A stretch of DNA of 64,000 nucleotides from Corallococcus soli (lineage in GTDB: Bacteria > Myxococcota > Myxococcia > Myxococcales > Myxococcaceae): positions 1 to 64,000 of the forward strand of contig NZ_JAAIYO010000009.1 of NCBI RefSeq assembly GCF_014930455.1, written 5' to 3'. Shown piece by piece: positions 35,820 through 44,175 of the stretch. The notes beneath the pieces are model-generated. The model made no database searches and was not told the origin of the DNA. It saw only the letters and a list, made by a program, of their open reading frames with translations. Position numbers and translations under genes: made by a program. Within the stretch, counting starts at the first letter, position 1; each line of letters begins with the position of its first letter.

Positions 35820-37038
35820 TGTCCCCCTCGAGGCCCGCGGGCGGCTCCAGGTCCAGCGTGGTGATGAAGTCCGTCTTCAGCACGTCCGTGATGCCCTTGA
35901 AGTCGTCATAGAGCCGCTGCACGGACGCCCTGTCATCCACCAGCGCCTGCCGCAGGTCCGCCTCCTCCACCGCGGCCAGGGCCGCCTCCGCCTCCACCAT
36001 CTGCTCGTGCATCCGCGTGGCCACGGCCTCCGCGCCCGCCGCCACCAGCACGTCGTCGAAGCCCGGCCCCGAGTAGTCCGCGCCGCAGCCCTCCACGATG
36101 CGCCGGAAGCCCTTCAGGTTCTGGATGAGGTTCTGCTTCGAGCGGCCCGCGAACTGCGACTCCAACAGCTCCGGGCACGTGGCCGAAGAGCAGTCGCGCA
36201 GCCCCAGCGGCCGGGCCAGCTTCTGGTCCTTCACCTCGCGCTCCACGTAGTAGATGGCGTCGCTCAGCGAGTTGAGCGCCACCTGCGTGGACGGGAACAC
36301 CGCGTTGCCCGGGCCCGCCGTGGCGAGCGTCTTCTGGAAGTTGCCGCCCTCCGGCACCCACGCGTCCACCAGCGCCTGCGCGCGCGTGCCCACGTCCGCC
36401 GCCACCACCGCCGCGTATGCCCGCTTGCGCGCCGCCCGGTCCTCCGCCGTCAGCGCCGCCCACGTCCCCTGCGCCACGATGGCCGAATTGGGACCGCACG
36501 CCGTGTCCGCGCCCTCGTGGAACAGCAGGTACTCCAGCGCCACGAACCCGCGCCGCGTCACCAGGCTGGAGGAGAAGCCGGGCGACTCGTAACCCTTCGA
36601 CACGAGCTGCTCCTCCACGGAGCACCGGTTGGTCAGCGGGAACGAATAGATGTTGTCGCGGATCTCCGCGCCGCCCGGACTGCTGCGCATCGCCGCCGGC
36701 CCCACCTGCATCGCCTCCATCACCTGCCACACGTCCATCGCCTCATGGAACGCCGCACGCGCCGCCGTCACCGCCGCCGCGTCCGGGGTGTCCCGCAGCG
36801 CCGCCGTCGCCGCCTGCAACGCCGTGGCCTTCGGCAGGAAGTCGCGCGCCGTGCCCAGGATGCACGCGCCCGTCGCGCTCAGCAGCTCCGCGCGCACGTC
36901 CGTTTCGCCCGGAGGCAGGGGAGGCTCCACCGGCTTCGGCTTGCTGTCGCTGCACGACACGCACAGCGCCGCGGTGAACGCCAGGGCCCTCACTCCCCAA
37001 CGGGAGGGCGCATCAGGACGGGTTCGCGAGTGGCTCAT
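35812..37038 (-). CDS. Imelysin-family (peptidase M75-like) iron-associated lipoprotein
   Basis: About 408 residues from the ATG at 37038 (MSHSRTRPDAPSRWG); it has a signal with VSC lipobox near residue 32 (AALCVSC). The imelysin domain shows FHEAMDVWQVMEAMQVGP, EIRDNIYSFPLTNRCSVEEQL, and GFVALEYLLFHEG. Imelysins are helical outer-membrane or periplasmic proteins linked to iron uptake. Family proteins are usually non-peptidases. The downstream HTTM gene overlaps it. A Fur-like box lies 31 bases before the start. Confidence 0.92.
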   Translation of the reverse strand: MSHSRTRPDAPSRWGVRALAFTAALCVSCSDSKPKPVEPPLPPGETDVRAELLSATGACILGTARDFLPKATALQAATAALRDTPDAAAVTAARAAFHEAMDVWQVMEAMQVGPAAMRSSPGGAEIRDNIYSFPLTNRCSVEEQLVSKGYESPGFSSSLVTRRGFVALEYLLFHEGADTACGPNSAIVAQGTWAALTAEDRAARKRAYAAVVAADVGTRAQALVDAWVPEGGNFQKTLATAGPGNAVFPSTQVALNSLSDAIYYVEREVKDQKLARPLGLRDCSSATCPELLESQFAGRSKQNLIQNLKGFRRIVEGCGADYSGPGFDDVLVAAGAEAVATRMHEQMVEAEAALAAVEEADLRQALVDDRASVQRLYDDFKGITDVLKTDFITTLDLEPPAGLEGDND

Positions 37039-37068
37039 GTCCGCAGCAGTATCAACGCATCTTGAGAC

Positions 37069-37083
37069 TGACAATCATTCTCG
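37069..37083. promoter_or_regulatory. Fur-like box upstream of imelysin
   Basis: TGACAATCATTCTCG matches the 15-base Fur inverted-repeat core TGATAATNATTATCA at 11 of 14 fixed positions. It lies 31 bases upstream of the imelysin start. Iron repression of the imelysin-HTTM pair is expected. Confidence 0.7.
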
Positions 37084-37171
37084 ATTCCCCACCTTCTCTC
37101 TTGGAGCAGCGGTCGCTGCCTTGACTTCAAGCATCCCCAGGGCTACGCAGGCCCACCACAGCTATTGAAAC

Positions 37172-37186
37172 TGAGAATCGTTTTCA
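37172..37186. promoter_or_regulatory. Fur-like box upstream of the delta-60 lipoprotein
   Basis: TGAGAATCGTTTTCA matches the Fur core at 11 of 14 fixed positions and is an inverted repeat. It is 28 bases upstream of the delta-60 repeat gene start at 37215. With the box at 37069 it gives a doubly Fur-controlled divergent promoter region. Confidence 0.7.
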
Positions 37187-37214
37187 TTTTCACCTCACCC
37201 ACCCGAGGGTATCC

Positions 37215-38747
37215 ATGTCGAATCAGAGGAAGCACCGGAGCTTCAAGAAGCTGCTGCCCAGCATCCTGGTCCTGGGCGTGACCGCGGCTGCGCTGGGCGC
37301 CTGTGGCGACGACGAGGAGCCCACCCCCACGCCGGACGCGGGCACCCAGGCGGACGCCGGCACCCAGACGGACGCGGGCACCCAGACGGACGCCGGCACG
37401 GACGCGGGCACCGGCACGGACGCGGGCACCACCACGACGCCGGACACGGACCTGGCGCTCGTGCGCCTCAACACCAACGGCACGGTGGACACCACCTTCG
37501 GCACGAACGGCATCGCTCGGGTGAGCCTGGGCAAGGGCGCCGGCACGGCGCGTGACGCCCTCTGGGCCGCGGACCGCGACACGCAGAACCGCGTGGTGGT
37601 GTTCGGCTCCAAGAAGGCCGAAGGCGCCACCCGCGCGGACACCGACCGCGTCGTCGCCCGCATCACCGCCAATGGCGCGCTGGACGAGACCTTCAACGCG
37701 GGCGCCGTGGCCCCCGCGGTCAAGGGCATGTACGCGCTGGACATCGGTGGCCTGAGCGACACCGCGCGCCATGGCTTCGTGCAGGCGGATGGCACCATCC
37801 TCTCCGCCGGCTACCTGAGCCAGCCCACCGGCGTGGGCACGCAGAGCGCCCACCGCGTCGTGATGCTGCGCCTGACCGAGGCCGGCACGCCCGACGCCAC
37901 CTTCGGCTCCAAGGGCGTGGTGAACTCCGCGCCGTTCGCCACCAACGACGTGACGAAGGAGTGGGGCATCTCCGAGGCCTATACCGCCGTCCGGCAGTCC
38001 ACGGGCTCCTACGTCACCACCGGCTACGGTCGCGCGGCGGGCGTGGCGGGCAGCACGGTGGACCTCATCTCCTTCCGCTACACGGCGGCGGGCGTGCTGG
38101 ACCCCACGTACGGCACCAATGGTTCGTTCATCCTGAACCTGACGGGCGACAACGACCGCGGCCGTGACGCGGTGGCCCTCAAGGACGACAGCGTGTTCAT
38201 GGTGGGCAGCGGCGTCCGGACGACGGGCAAGGTCCAGCCCATGGCGGTGCAGGTGACCAAGGACGGTCAGCCGGCCCCGGCGCCCGGCTTCACGGAAGGC
38301 TACAAGCTGTACGACTTCGACCGCCCGGACCAGGCCTTCTTCGACGTGGCGCACGCCGACGTGGGCGGTGTCGAGTACGTCGCCGCCGCGGGCTTCCGCG
38401 CCGGTGGCTCAGAGGACGACGACGCCGTCCTGCTCATCCGCAACGTGGCGACCGGCGTGGAGTTCTCCAACCCGGTGCCCTTCTCCGAGACGGCCAACGA
38501 CCGCTTCTGGGGCGTGAACTTCGGCCTGGACGGCAAGGTGTACGCCACGGGCTTCGTCACCGAGGCGGGTGACAACCACATCGCCATCGCGCGCTTCAAC
38601 CTGGACGGCACGCGCGACACCACCTTCGGCACGGGTGGCATCGTCACGGTGAACGTCATCGCCGGAAAGCTGGAGGAGCTGGCGCGCAGCGTCGTCATCC
38701 AGGATGACGGAAAGATCGTCATCGTGGGCGTCGCCGAAGCGCAGTAA
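37215..38747 (+). CDS. Delta-60 repeat lipoprotein
   Basis: 510 residues; lipoprotein signal ending LGAC (Cys30) followed by an acidic linker of repeated DAG-T units (DAGTQTDAGTQ and relatives, residues about 40-75). At least five delta-60-type repeats follow, each with an R.. N..G..D.TFG.NG pattern: VRLNTNGTVDTTFGTNG, ARITANGALDETF, LRLTEAGTPDATFGSKG, FRYTAAGVLDPTYGTNG and ARFNLDGTRDTTFGTGG. They likely form a beta-propeller on the cell surface. A Fur-like box precedes it. It is probably co-regulated with the FecA-like receptor downstream. Confidence 0.9.
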   Translation: MSNQRKHRSFKKLLPSILVLGVTAAALGACGDDEEPTPTPDAGTQADAGTQTDAGTQTDAGTDAGTGTDAGTTTTPDTDLALVRLNTNGTVDTTFGTNGIARVSLGKGAGTARDALWAADRDTQNRVVVFGSKKAEGATRADTDRVVARITANGALDETFNAGAVAPAVKGMYALDIGGLSDTARHGFVQADGTILSAGYLSQPTGVGTQSAHRVVMLRLTEAGTPDATFGSKGVVNSAPFATNDVTKEWGISEAYTAVRQSTGSYVTTGYGRAAGVAGSTVDLISFRYTAAGVLDPTYGTNGSFILNLTGDNDRGRDAVALKDDSVFMVGSGVRTTGKVQPMAVQVTKDGQPAPAPGFTEGYKLYDFDRPDQAFFDVAHADVGGVEYVAAAGFRAGGSEDDDAVLLIRNVATGVEFSNPVPFSETANDRFWGVNFGLDGKVYATGFVTEAGDNHIAIARFNLDGTRDTTFGTGGIVTVNVIAGKLEELARSVVIQDDGKIVIVGVAEAQ

Positions 38748-38873
38748 AGCGCGCCTCACACGCTGTCGCGGTAAGCGGCGGTCCTCCGGGGCCGGCGGGG
38801 ACCTCCACCGTCCCTTGTCGGCCCGGGCGACCGCCGCGCTTCTTTCGCACGTACCTCCGGGAGTCTTCGCTTC
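38748..38873. other. Spacer between delta-60 and TonB-receptor genes
   Basis: 126 bases with GC-rich inverted elements (GCGGCGGTCCTCCGGGGCCGGCGGGGACC) that could form an attenuating hairpin. No separate promoter or Fur box was recognised, so read-through from the upstream Fur-controlled promoter is plausible. Confidence 0.4.
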
Positions 38874-41255
38874 ATGGGTGCACGGACCTGGGCAGTCGCG
38901 GTGGTTTCCTTCGTCGTCTCCTCGTCCGTGTCGGCACGGTCGCCCCAGGACCTGCCACCTCCGCCGCCAGAGGCCGCGCCCGTCCCGGCGCCCGAAGCCG
39001 CACCGGCCGCCGGGCCCGTGGAGTCCACCGCCGAACCCGCCCCCGAACCCGCCCCCGCCGAGCCTGCCGGGCCCGCGGAGTCCGCCGCGCCCGCTGCGCC
39101 CCTGGAGCCGGCGGCGCCCGCGCCCTCCGACGCGCCCGTCGTGGAGTCCGCGCCGGAAGGCTCCCGCAAGTTCGAGAGCGTGGTGGTGGGCACGTCCGAG
39201 ACGAAGACGAGCGGCTCCATCCACATCCTCAAGCCGGAGAAGCTCCAGCGCTACGAGCTGGACGACCCCCAGGCCATCCTCCAGTCCGTGCCGGGCGTGT
39301 ACGGCCGGGGTGAGGACGGCTTCGGCCTGAGGCCCAACCTGGGCCTGCGCGGCGTGAACCCGGACCGCAGCAAGAAGGTCACGCTGCTGGAGGACGGCAT
39401 CCTCTTCGGGCCGGCGCCCTACTCCGCGCCCGCCGCCTACTACTTCCCCCTGATGACGCGCATGCAGTCGGTGCGCGTGCTCAAGGGGCCCTCCTCCATC
39501 CAGCAGGGCCCGCAGACGGTGGGCGGCTCGGTGGACCTCATCACCCGGGACATCCCGGCGCAGGAGTCCTTCGGCCTGGACGTCGCGGGCGGCCAGTACC
39601 TCTACGGCAAGGCGCACGGCTACTTCGGCGCGAGCACCGAGCGCGCGGGCTTCCTCGTCGAAGGCGTGCACCTGCGCAGCAGCGGCTTCAAGGACATTGA
39701 CGACAGCGACGCCTCCACCGGCTTCCACCGCAATGAATGGATGGCCAAGGCGCGCTACCGGCTGGTGCCGGACGGTGAGCTGCGCCAGACGCTCCAGCTC
39801 AAGCTGGGCTACTCCGACGAAGGCTCCAACGAGACGTACCTGGGCCTGTCGGACGCGGACTTCGCCGCCAACCCGCTGCGCCGCTACAAGGCCAGCCAGT
39901 TCGACCACATGCAGTGGCACCGCACGCAGGCGGTGCTCAGCCACGTGCTGGAGGGGCGCGACATCGCGGTGACGACGTCGCTGTACCACCAGGACCTGGA
40001 GCGCGCCTGGCGCAAGGTGAACAGCTTCCGGGGCGTCTCCATCTCCGACGTGCTCGCGGACCCCACCAGCGCGCGCAACGCCGTCTATTACGGCGTGCTG
40101 ACGGGGGAGCTGGACTCGTCCACGCCGGGCGAAACCCTCCTCATCGGGCCCAACCACCGCGTCTTCGTCAGCCAGGGCCTCCAGAGCGTCGCCCGCTGGA
40201 CGGCGAAGACCGGCCCGCTGTCACACAACGCCGAGTTCGGCGTGCGCTACCACTACGACAGCATCGCCCGCCGCCACACCCAGGACGGCTTCCTGATGGT
40301 GGGCGGGGAGCTGGTCCCCGAAGGCGGCGCCACGCAGCTCACCGCCGACAACAAGGACTCCACGCACGCGCTCGCGCTGCACGCGACGGACGCCATCGCC
40401 TGGGGCCCGCTGGTGGTGACGCCGGGCGTGCGCCTGGAGATCATCCGCTCCCAGTCCCACGACTCGCTGGCGGGCACCGTGGACCACGGCTCGCTGGAGG
40501 CCCTGATGCCGGGCGTGGGCGTGTACGGCGCCCTCACCCCGGTGCTGGGCCTGTTCGCGGGCGCCTACCGGGGCTTCTCCCCGCCCGCGCCGGGACAGCC
40601 CCAGGCCGTGTCCGCGGAGAAGAGCGTCAACTACGAGGCCGGCGCGCGCTGGTCCCGCCGGGGCGAGCGCTTCGAGGTGGTGGGCTTCTTCAACGACTAC
40701 TCCAACCTCACCGACGTCTGCACCTTCTCCAATGGCTGTCTCAACGACAACCTGGACCGGCAGGTGGACGCGGGCGCGGCGAACATCTACGGCCTGGAGG
40801 CCTTCGCGGAGAAGACCCTCCGTCCGGGCGGCGGCATCACCTTCCCGCTGATGGCGTCGTACACGTTCACCCGCACGAAGCTGCTCAATGACTTCCGTTC
40901 GTCGGATCCGCAGTTCGGCAACGTGACGGCGGGAGACGAACTGCCGTACGTGCCCCGGCACCAGCTCTACGCGTCGGTGGGCGTGGAGGGCGCGCGCTGG
41001 GGTGTCTTCCTCAGCACCACGTACCTGGCCAGCATGCGTGAGGAAGCGGGCCAGGGGGAGATTCCCGAGGGCTCGAAGACGGGAGCCCTCCTGACCTTCG
41101 ACGTGAACGCCAGTTGGAACATCACCCGCTGGGGCCAGCTCTACGTGAGCGGCCGCAACCTGTTGGACGAAGCGGTCATCGTGGGGCGCCGTCCCTACGG
41201 CGCCCGCCCCAACGCGCCCCGCACGCTCATCGGCGGGTTCAAGGTCCAGCTGTAG
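38874..41255 (+). CDS. FecA-like TonB-dependent outer-membrane receptor
   Basis: A 793-residue receptor. Signal peptide (to about residue 22), then a 70-residue Pro/Ala/Glu-rich linker, a TonB-box-like ESVVVGT, plug domain (DPQAILQSVPGVYGRGEDGFGLRPNLGLRG, VLKGPSSIQQGPQTVGGSVD) and a 22-strand barrel ending FKVQL. The plug sequence resembles FecA/citrate-type and related receptors. It imports a ferric chelate in a TonB-dependent way. The ligand is not determined. It follows the delta-60 gene by 126 bp, so they are likely one iron-regulated unit. Confidence 0.92.
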   Translation: MGARTWAVAVVSFVVSSSVSARSPQDLPPPPPEAAPVPAPEAAPAAGPVESTAEPAPEPAPAEPAGPAESAAPAAPLEPAAPAPSDAPVVESAPEGSRKFESVVVGTSETKTSGSIHILKPEKLQRYELDDPQAILQSVPGVYGRGEDGFGLRPNLGLRGVNPDRSKKVTLLEDGILFGPAPYSAPAAYYFPLMTRMQSVRVLKGPSSIQQGPQTVGGSVDLITRDIPAQESFGLDVAGGQYLYGKAHGYFGASTERAGFLVEGVHLRSSGFKDIDDSDASTGFHRNEWMAKARYRLVPDGELRQTLQLKLGYSDEGSNETYLGLSDADFAANPLRRYKASQFDHMQWHRTQAVLSHVLEGRDIAVTTSLYHQDLERAWRKVNSFRGVSISDVLADPTSARNAVYYGVLTGELDSSTPGETLLIGPNHRVFVSQGLQSVARWTAKTGPLSHNAEFGVRYHYDSIARRHTQDGFLMVGGELVPEGGATQLTADNKDSTHALALHATDAIAWGPLVVTPGVRLEIIRSQSHDSLAGTVDHGSLEALMPGVGVYGALTPVLGLFAGAYRGFSPPAPGQPQAVSAEKSVNYEAGARWSRRGERFEVVGFFNDYSNLTDVCTFSNGCLNDNLDRQVDAGAANIYGLEAFAEKTLRPGGGITFPLMASYTFTRTKLLNDFRSSDPQFGNVTAGDELPYVPRHQLYASVGVEGARWGVFLSTTYLASMREEAGQGEIPEGSKTGALLTFDVNASWNITRWGQLYVSGRNLLDEAVIVGRRPYGARPNAPRTLIGGFKVQL

Positions 41256-41356
41256 CCGCGACTGCTTCACCGCCACACCGCGGGCGGCGCCTGCACGCTG
41301 GAGGTGGAGGACTGGCTCCCCCGCCTACGACGACCTGAAGAGGTCCTGAGCCACCG

Positions 41357-41944
41357 TCAGCGCCGCAGCGGCGCCTCGTCGGCCGTTCCGTCGATGACGC
41401 GCTTCGCGATGGTGAAGGAGAAGCCCGCGCGCGCGAGCGCCGCCAGGTCCCGCTGGCGGTTGTCCGCGCGCGTGCTGGGGTCGCGCCGGAAGGGGCCCAG
41501 CCGCTTCTTGCGCGCCCAGATGAGGGCGGCGGCGTCCTCGGACACGTCCTGGGTGGCCTCCGCCACCTTCTCCTGCACCAGCTCCGGGGCCACGCCCTTC
41601 ATGCGCAGCTTCTGGGTGATGACCCGCGCGCTGCGGCCCGACGCGCGCAGCGAATGCGCCTTCGTCTCCGCGTAGGCCCCGTCGTTGATGAGGTTGTTGC
41701 GGATGAGCTTCTGCGCCAGCGCGTCCACCCACCCCACCGCCTCCACGCGGTCGCCCCCGTGGAACTTCACCGAGCGGTCCACCCGGCGCATCAGCACGCG
41801 CTTGAGCTGGCTCACGGTGGCCGCGTATCGCTTGAGATAGTGCAGCGCGGCGTTCTCCAGGTAGCGCGGCGACACCTTGCGCGGCGGCTTCGGCTTGCGC
41901 GGCTCCCGGCGACGGTCGCCGTCCCTGTCGGTTGGATCATCCAT
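41357..41944 (-). CDS. recX: RecX-family RecA regulator
   Basis: 195 residues. Arg/Lys-rich N-terminus (about 30 residues), then three helix-rich RecX repeats: ENAALHYLKRYAATVSQLKRVLMRRV, LIRNNLINDGAYAETKAHSLRASGRSARVITQKL and SEDAAALIWARKKRL. RecX binds RecA filaments and inhibits or tunes recombination. No recA is adjacent, which is common in myxobacteria. The N-terminal basic extension is longer than in enteric RecX. It is convergent with the TonB-receptor gene. Confidence 0.9.
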   Translation of the reverse strand: MDDPTDRDGDRRREPRKPKPPRKVSPRYLENAALHYLKRYAATVSQLKRVLMRRVDRSVKFHGGDRVEAVGWVDALAQKLIRNNLINDGAYAETKAHSLRASGRSARVITQKLRMKGVAPELVQEKVAEATQDVSEDAAALIWARKKRLGPFRRDPSTRADNRQRDLAALARAGFSFTIAKRVIDGTADEAPLRR

Positions 41945-42164
41945 GGCATCTCCGGTCTACCACCCGGGTCCGACCCGTGGGGATGCGTCCGGCCCCCTTA
42001 CGGGCACACCCTGCCAGGGCCCGTCCCGCCGTCCGCTCCCCGGGCGCACGGGGCATTCGACACGTCACCGCGAGAAAGGAGGGAAAATCACGGGCCTTGT
42101 CGATTCCGCCGTTCATCATTCGTCGCGCCGGTAGCGCCACGAATCCCCACCCCGGAGTGACCCG

Positions 42165-42605
42165 ATGCGCTTCATGCTCATCCCCAGGCCGTCCACCCCC
42201 GAACCCACGCCCCCGCCGGCCGATGCGCCCTTCGATGAGAAGGTCTTCATCGCGCAGATGAAATTCAACGAAGAGATGCACAAGGCCGGCGTGCTCATCG
42301 CCTCCGAGGGCCTCAGTGCCTCCTCCGCCGGTGCGCACGTCGTCTTCAAGGGTGGCGCGTCCGAAGTGAAGGACGGCCCCTTCACCGAGACGAAGGAGCT
42401 CATCGGCGGCTTCTACGTGCTGGAGGTGAAGTCGAAGGAGGAGGCCATCGCCTGGGCCCGTCGCTATCCGGGCGGCATGGGCAACGACGACGTGATGGAG
42501 ATCCGTCCGCTCACCGGCTCCGACGACATCCCGGCGGAGTTCCTGGCGCTCATCAAGAAGGCCGCGCCGACCTGGAGCGAGTCCTTCCACAAGAAGTCTC
42601 CGTAA
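42165..42605 (+). CDS. YCII-family (DGPF-domain) protein
   Basis: 146 residues with the YCII/DGPF motif KDGPFTETKELIGGFYVLEVKS and the conserved His/Asp region. It opens MRFMLIPRPS and carries a Pro-rich insert at 10-25. Family members form small dimeric ferredoxin-like folds; some are lyase-like or accompany sigma factors (ECF41-like). No sigma factor gene is adjacent. Function therefore unknown. GGAG lies before the start. Confidence 0.9.
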   Translation: MRFMLIPRPSTPEPTPPPADAPFDEKVFIAQMKFNEEMHKAGVLIASEGLSASSAGAHVVFKGGASEVKDGPFTETKELIGGFYVLEVKSKEEAIAWARRYPGGMGNDDVMEIRPLTGSDDIPAEFLALIKKAAPTWSESFHKKSP

Positions 42606-42682
42606 CACCGTTGTCACACGGGGCGCCTCCCGCCCCTGTCAGCCGGACATGCTATGCGGCGCTTCCCCCTGGAGGCTCCACC

Positions 42683-44071
42683 ATGAATTTCCGTTCGTTC
42701 GGACTCGCATGTCTCGTCGCCCTCGCCGCGCCCGCCTGTAGCGGCCCCACCGAAGCCCCCACGGACGCCGCCGAGTCCGTGGACTCGGTGGGCACCACCA
42801 CCGCCGCCGCGACGGTGGAGCGCCTCTACGCGAGCGAAGCCTCGCTCACGCTGAGCTTCGAAACGCTGGGTACCTTCGAGACGCGCAACGGCGTGCGCTC
42901 GCTCATCCTGCGCGCCACGGCGAACCGCTACCTGAGCAACGTGTTCAGCTACGTGCCCGACGACGCCTTCGGTCAGGCCAACATCATCAGCGAGCGCCGG
43001 CTGGAGGTGGTGCTTCCGGAGGGCCACGAGCTCAACTCGGTGCTGGCCGGCCTGCCGCTGTTCGTGACGGTGGACACCTTCACCGGCACGCCCACGCACT
43101 ACACCGCGCGCATCGAAGTGGCGCCGCGCTTCTATGACTTCCGGGGCTCCAACGCGCTGTGGGTGGCGGAGGATGTCACGCCCTACTACGTCGTGAACGG
43201 CACCCAGTCGCTCGTGTACCGGGGCAACGTGGACGCGGCGGCCAGCGGCCTCACCGTCACCGCGCCGGACGGCGCGCCCACCGTGGGCAGCGTGGACGCG
43301 GACAGCTTCAAGCTGGACTGGAGCTACACCACGCTCCAGCAGGCCATGGATCCGCACACCACGCCCCTCACCTTCACGGCGGCGCTCAACGCGGGCGGCA
43401 CGGCGCAGAAGACGGGCCGGCTGGTCGGCCGCGTCACCAGCCTGGCGCTCACCACCGGGGATGCGTACGACGTCTGGCCGTCGCCCTCCTGCCAGCCCGC
43501 CACCTATGACTGCGTGCAGAACCAGCCCGCCGGCACGACGGACTTCTCCGCGTGCGGCACCTACCGCCAGGTGACGCGCTGCCTGTACGTCGCCAACGCG
43601 TGTGACGTGGGCACGCCCCAGCCGCTGTCGCTGACGTCCATCAACGCCTCCTCGCTGGAGCCCGCGCGGGTGGCGTGGAACATCGGGTCCAACAACGGCG
43701 CGTGGCACGGCCTGTCACCCATCACCGCGTTCCGCACCCCGTCCTGCCCCGCCTCGCCCCCCACCCTCCAGGGCGTGGTCGCGAAGGTCGCCGAACAGGA
43801 CCAGTCCTTCCCGGACCCGGCGGGCGGCACGTACACGAACCGCGCGGGCTTGGCGCAGAGCATCCTCTTCACGTCGAACTACTACGGCGACGGCGCGGCG
43901 CTGCTCCAGGCCATTGACGCCTTCGCGGGCGGCGGCGACGTGCAGGCGTGGCTCTACAACCAGGGCGTGCCGTGCCCCAACTGCCACGAGTTCGACACGC
44001 GCGCCGTCCTCTACTACCCGGCCACGCGCAAGGTCGTCGTGCTGAACGGCTACTACGGCTACGACTCCTGA
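42683..44071 (+). CDS. Lipoprotein of unknown function
   Basis: 462 residues, not recognised as any named family. Lipoprotein signal APAC (Cys19, MNFRSFGLACLVALAAPAC). The chain is beta-rich with a Ser/Thr-rich stretch after the lipid. A central Cys cluster (SPSCQPATYDCVQNQPAG, GTYRQVTRCLYVANACD) and a C-terminal CPNCHEFDT suggest disulfides. It resembles large surface lipoproteins common in myxobacteria. A good GGAGG lies 7 bases before the ATG. The gene is separate, with no clear partner. Confidence 0.78.
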   Translation: MNFRSFGLACLVALAAPACSGPTEAPTDAAESVDSVGTTTAAATVERLYASEASLTLSFETLGTFETRNGVRSLILRATANRYLSNVFSYVPDDAFGQANIISERRLEVVLPEGHELNSVLAGLPLFVTVDTFTGTPTHYTARIEVAPRFYDFRGSNALWVAEDVTPYYVVNGTQSLVYRGNVDAAASGLTVTAPDGAPTVGSVDADSFKLDWSYTTLQQAMDPHTTPLTFTAALNAGGTAQKTGRLVGRVTSLALTTGDAYDVWPSPSCQPATYDCVQNQPAGTTDFSACGTYRQVTRCLYVANACDVGTPQPLSLTSINASSLEPARVAWNIGSNNGAWHGLSPITAFRTPSCPASPPTLQGVVAKVAEQDQSFPDPAGGTYTNRAGLAQSILFTSNYYGDGAALLQAIDAFAGGGDVQAWLYNQGVPCPNCHEFDTRAVLYYPATRKVVVLNGYYGYDS

Positions 44072-44175
44072 GCCGTCGCACCCAGGCCGCCTCCTCCTCC
44101 ACACAAGGGTGGGGGGGCCTCCCGGCACGGGTGGAGTCATGGCCCCTGGCGCATTGGAGGTAGCATCCCGCCACC

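Noticed and set aside
35812-37038. Active M75 peptidase
   Set aside because: Imelysins are now seen mostly as non-catalytic iron-associated proteins.
37200-38747. Secreted RTX or toxin
   Set aside because: The repeats match delta-60 repeats, not GGxGxD RTX units, and no toxin domain is visible.
41330-41346. Terminator hairpin after the FecA-like receptor
   Set aside because: The stem GACCT/AGGTC is five pairs with a four-base loop and no T-run; too weak to annotate.
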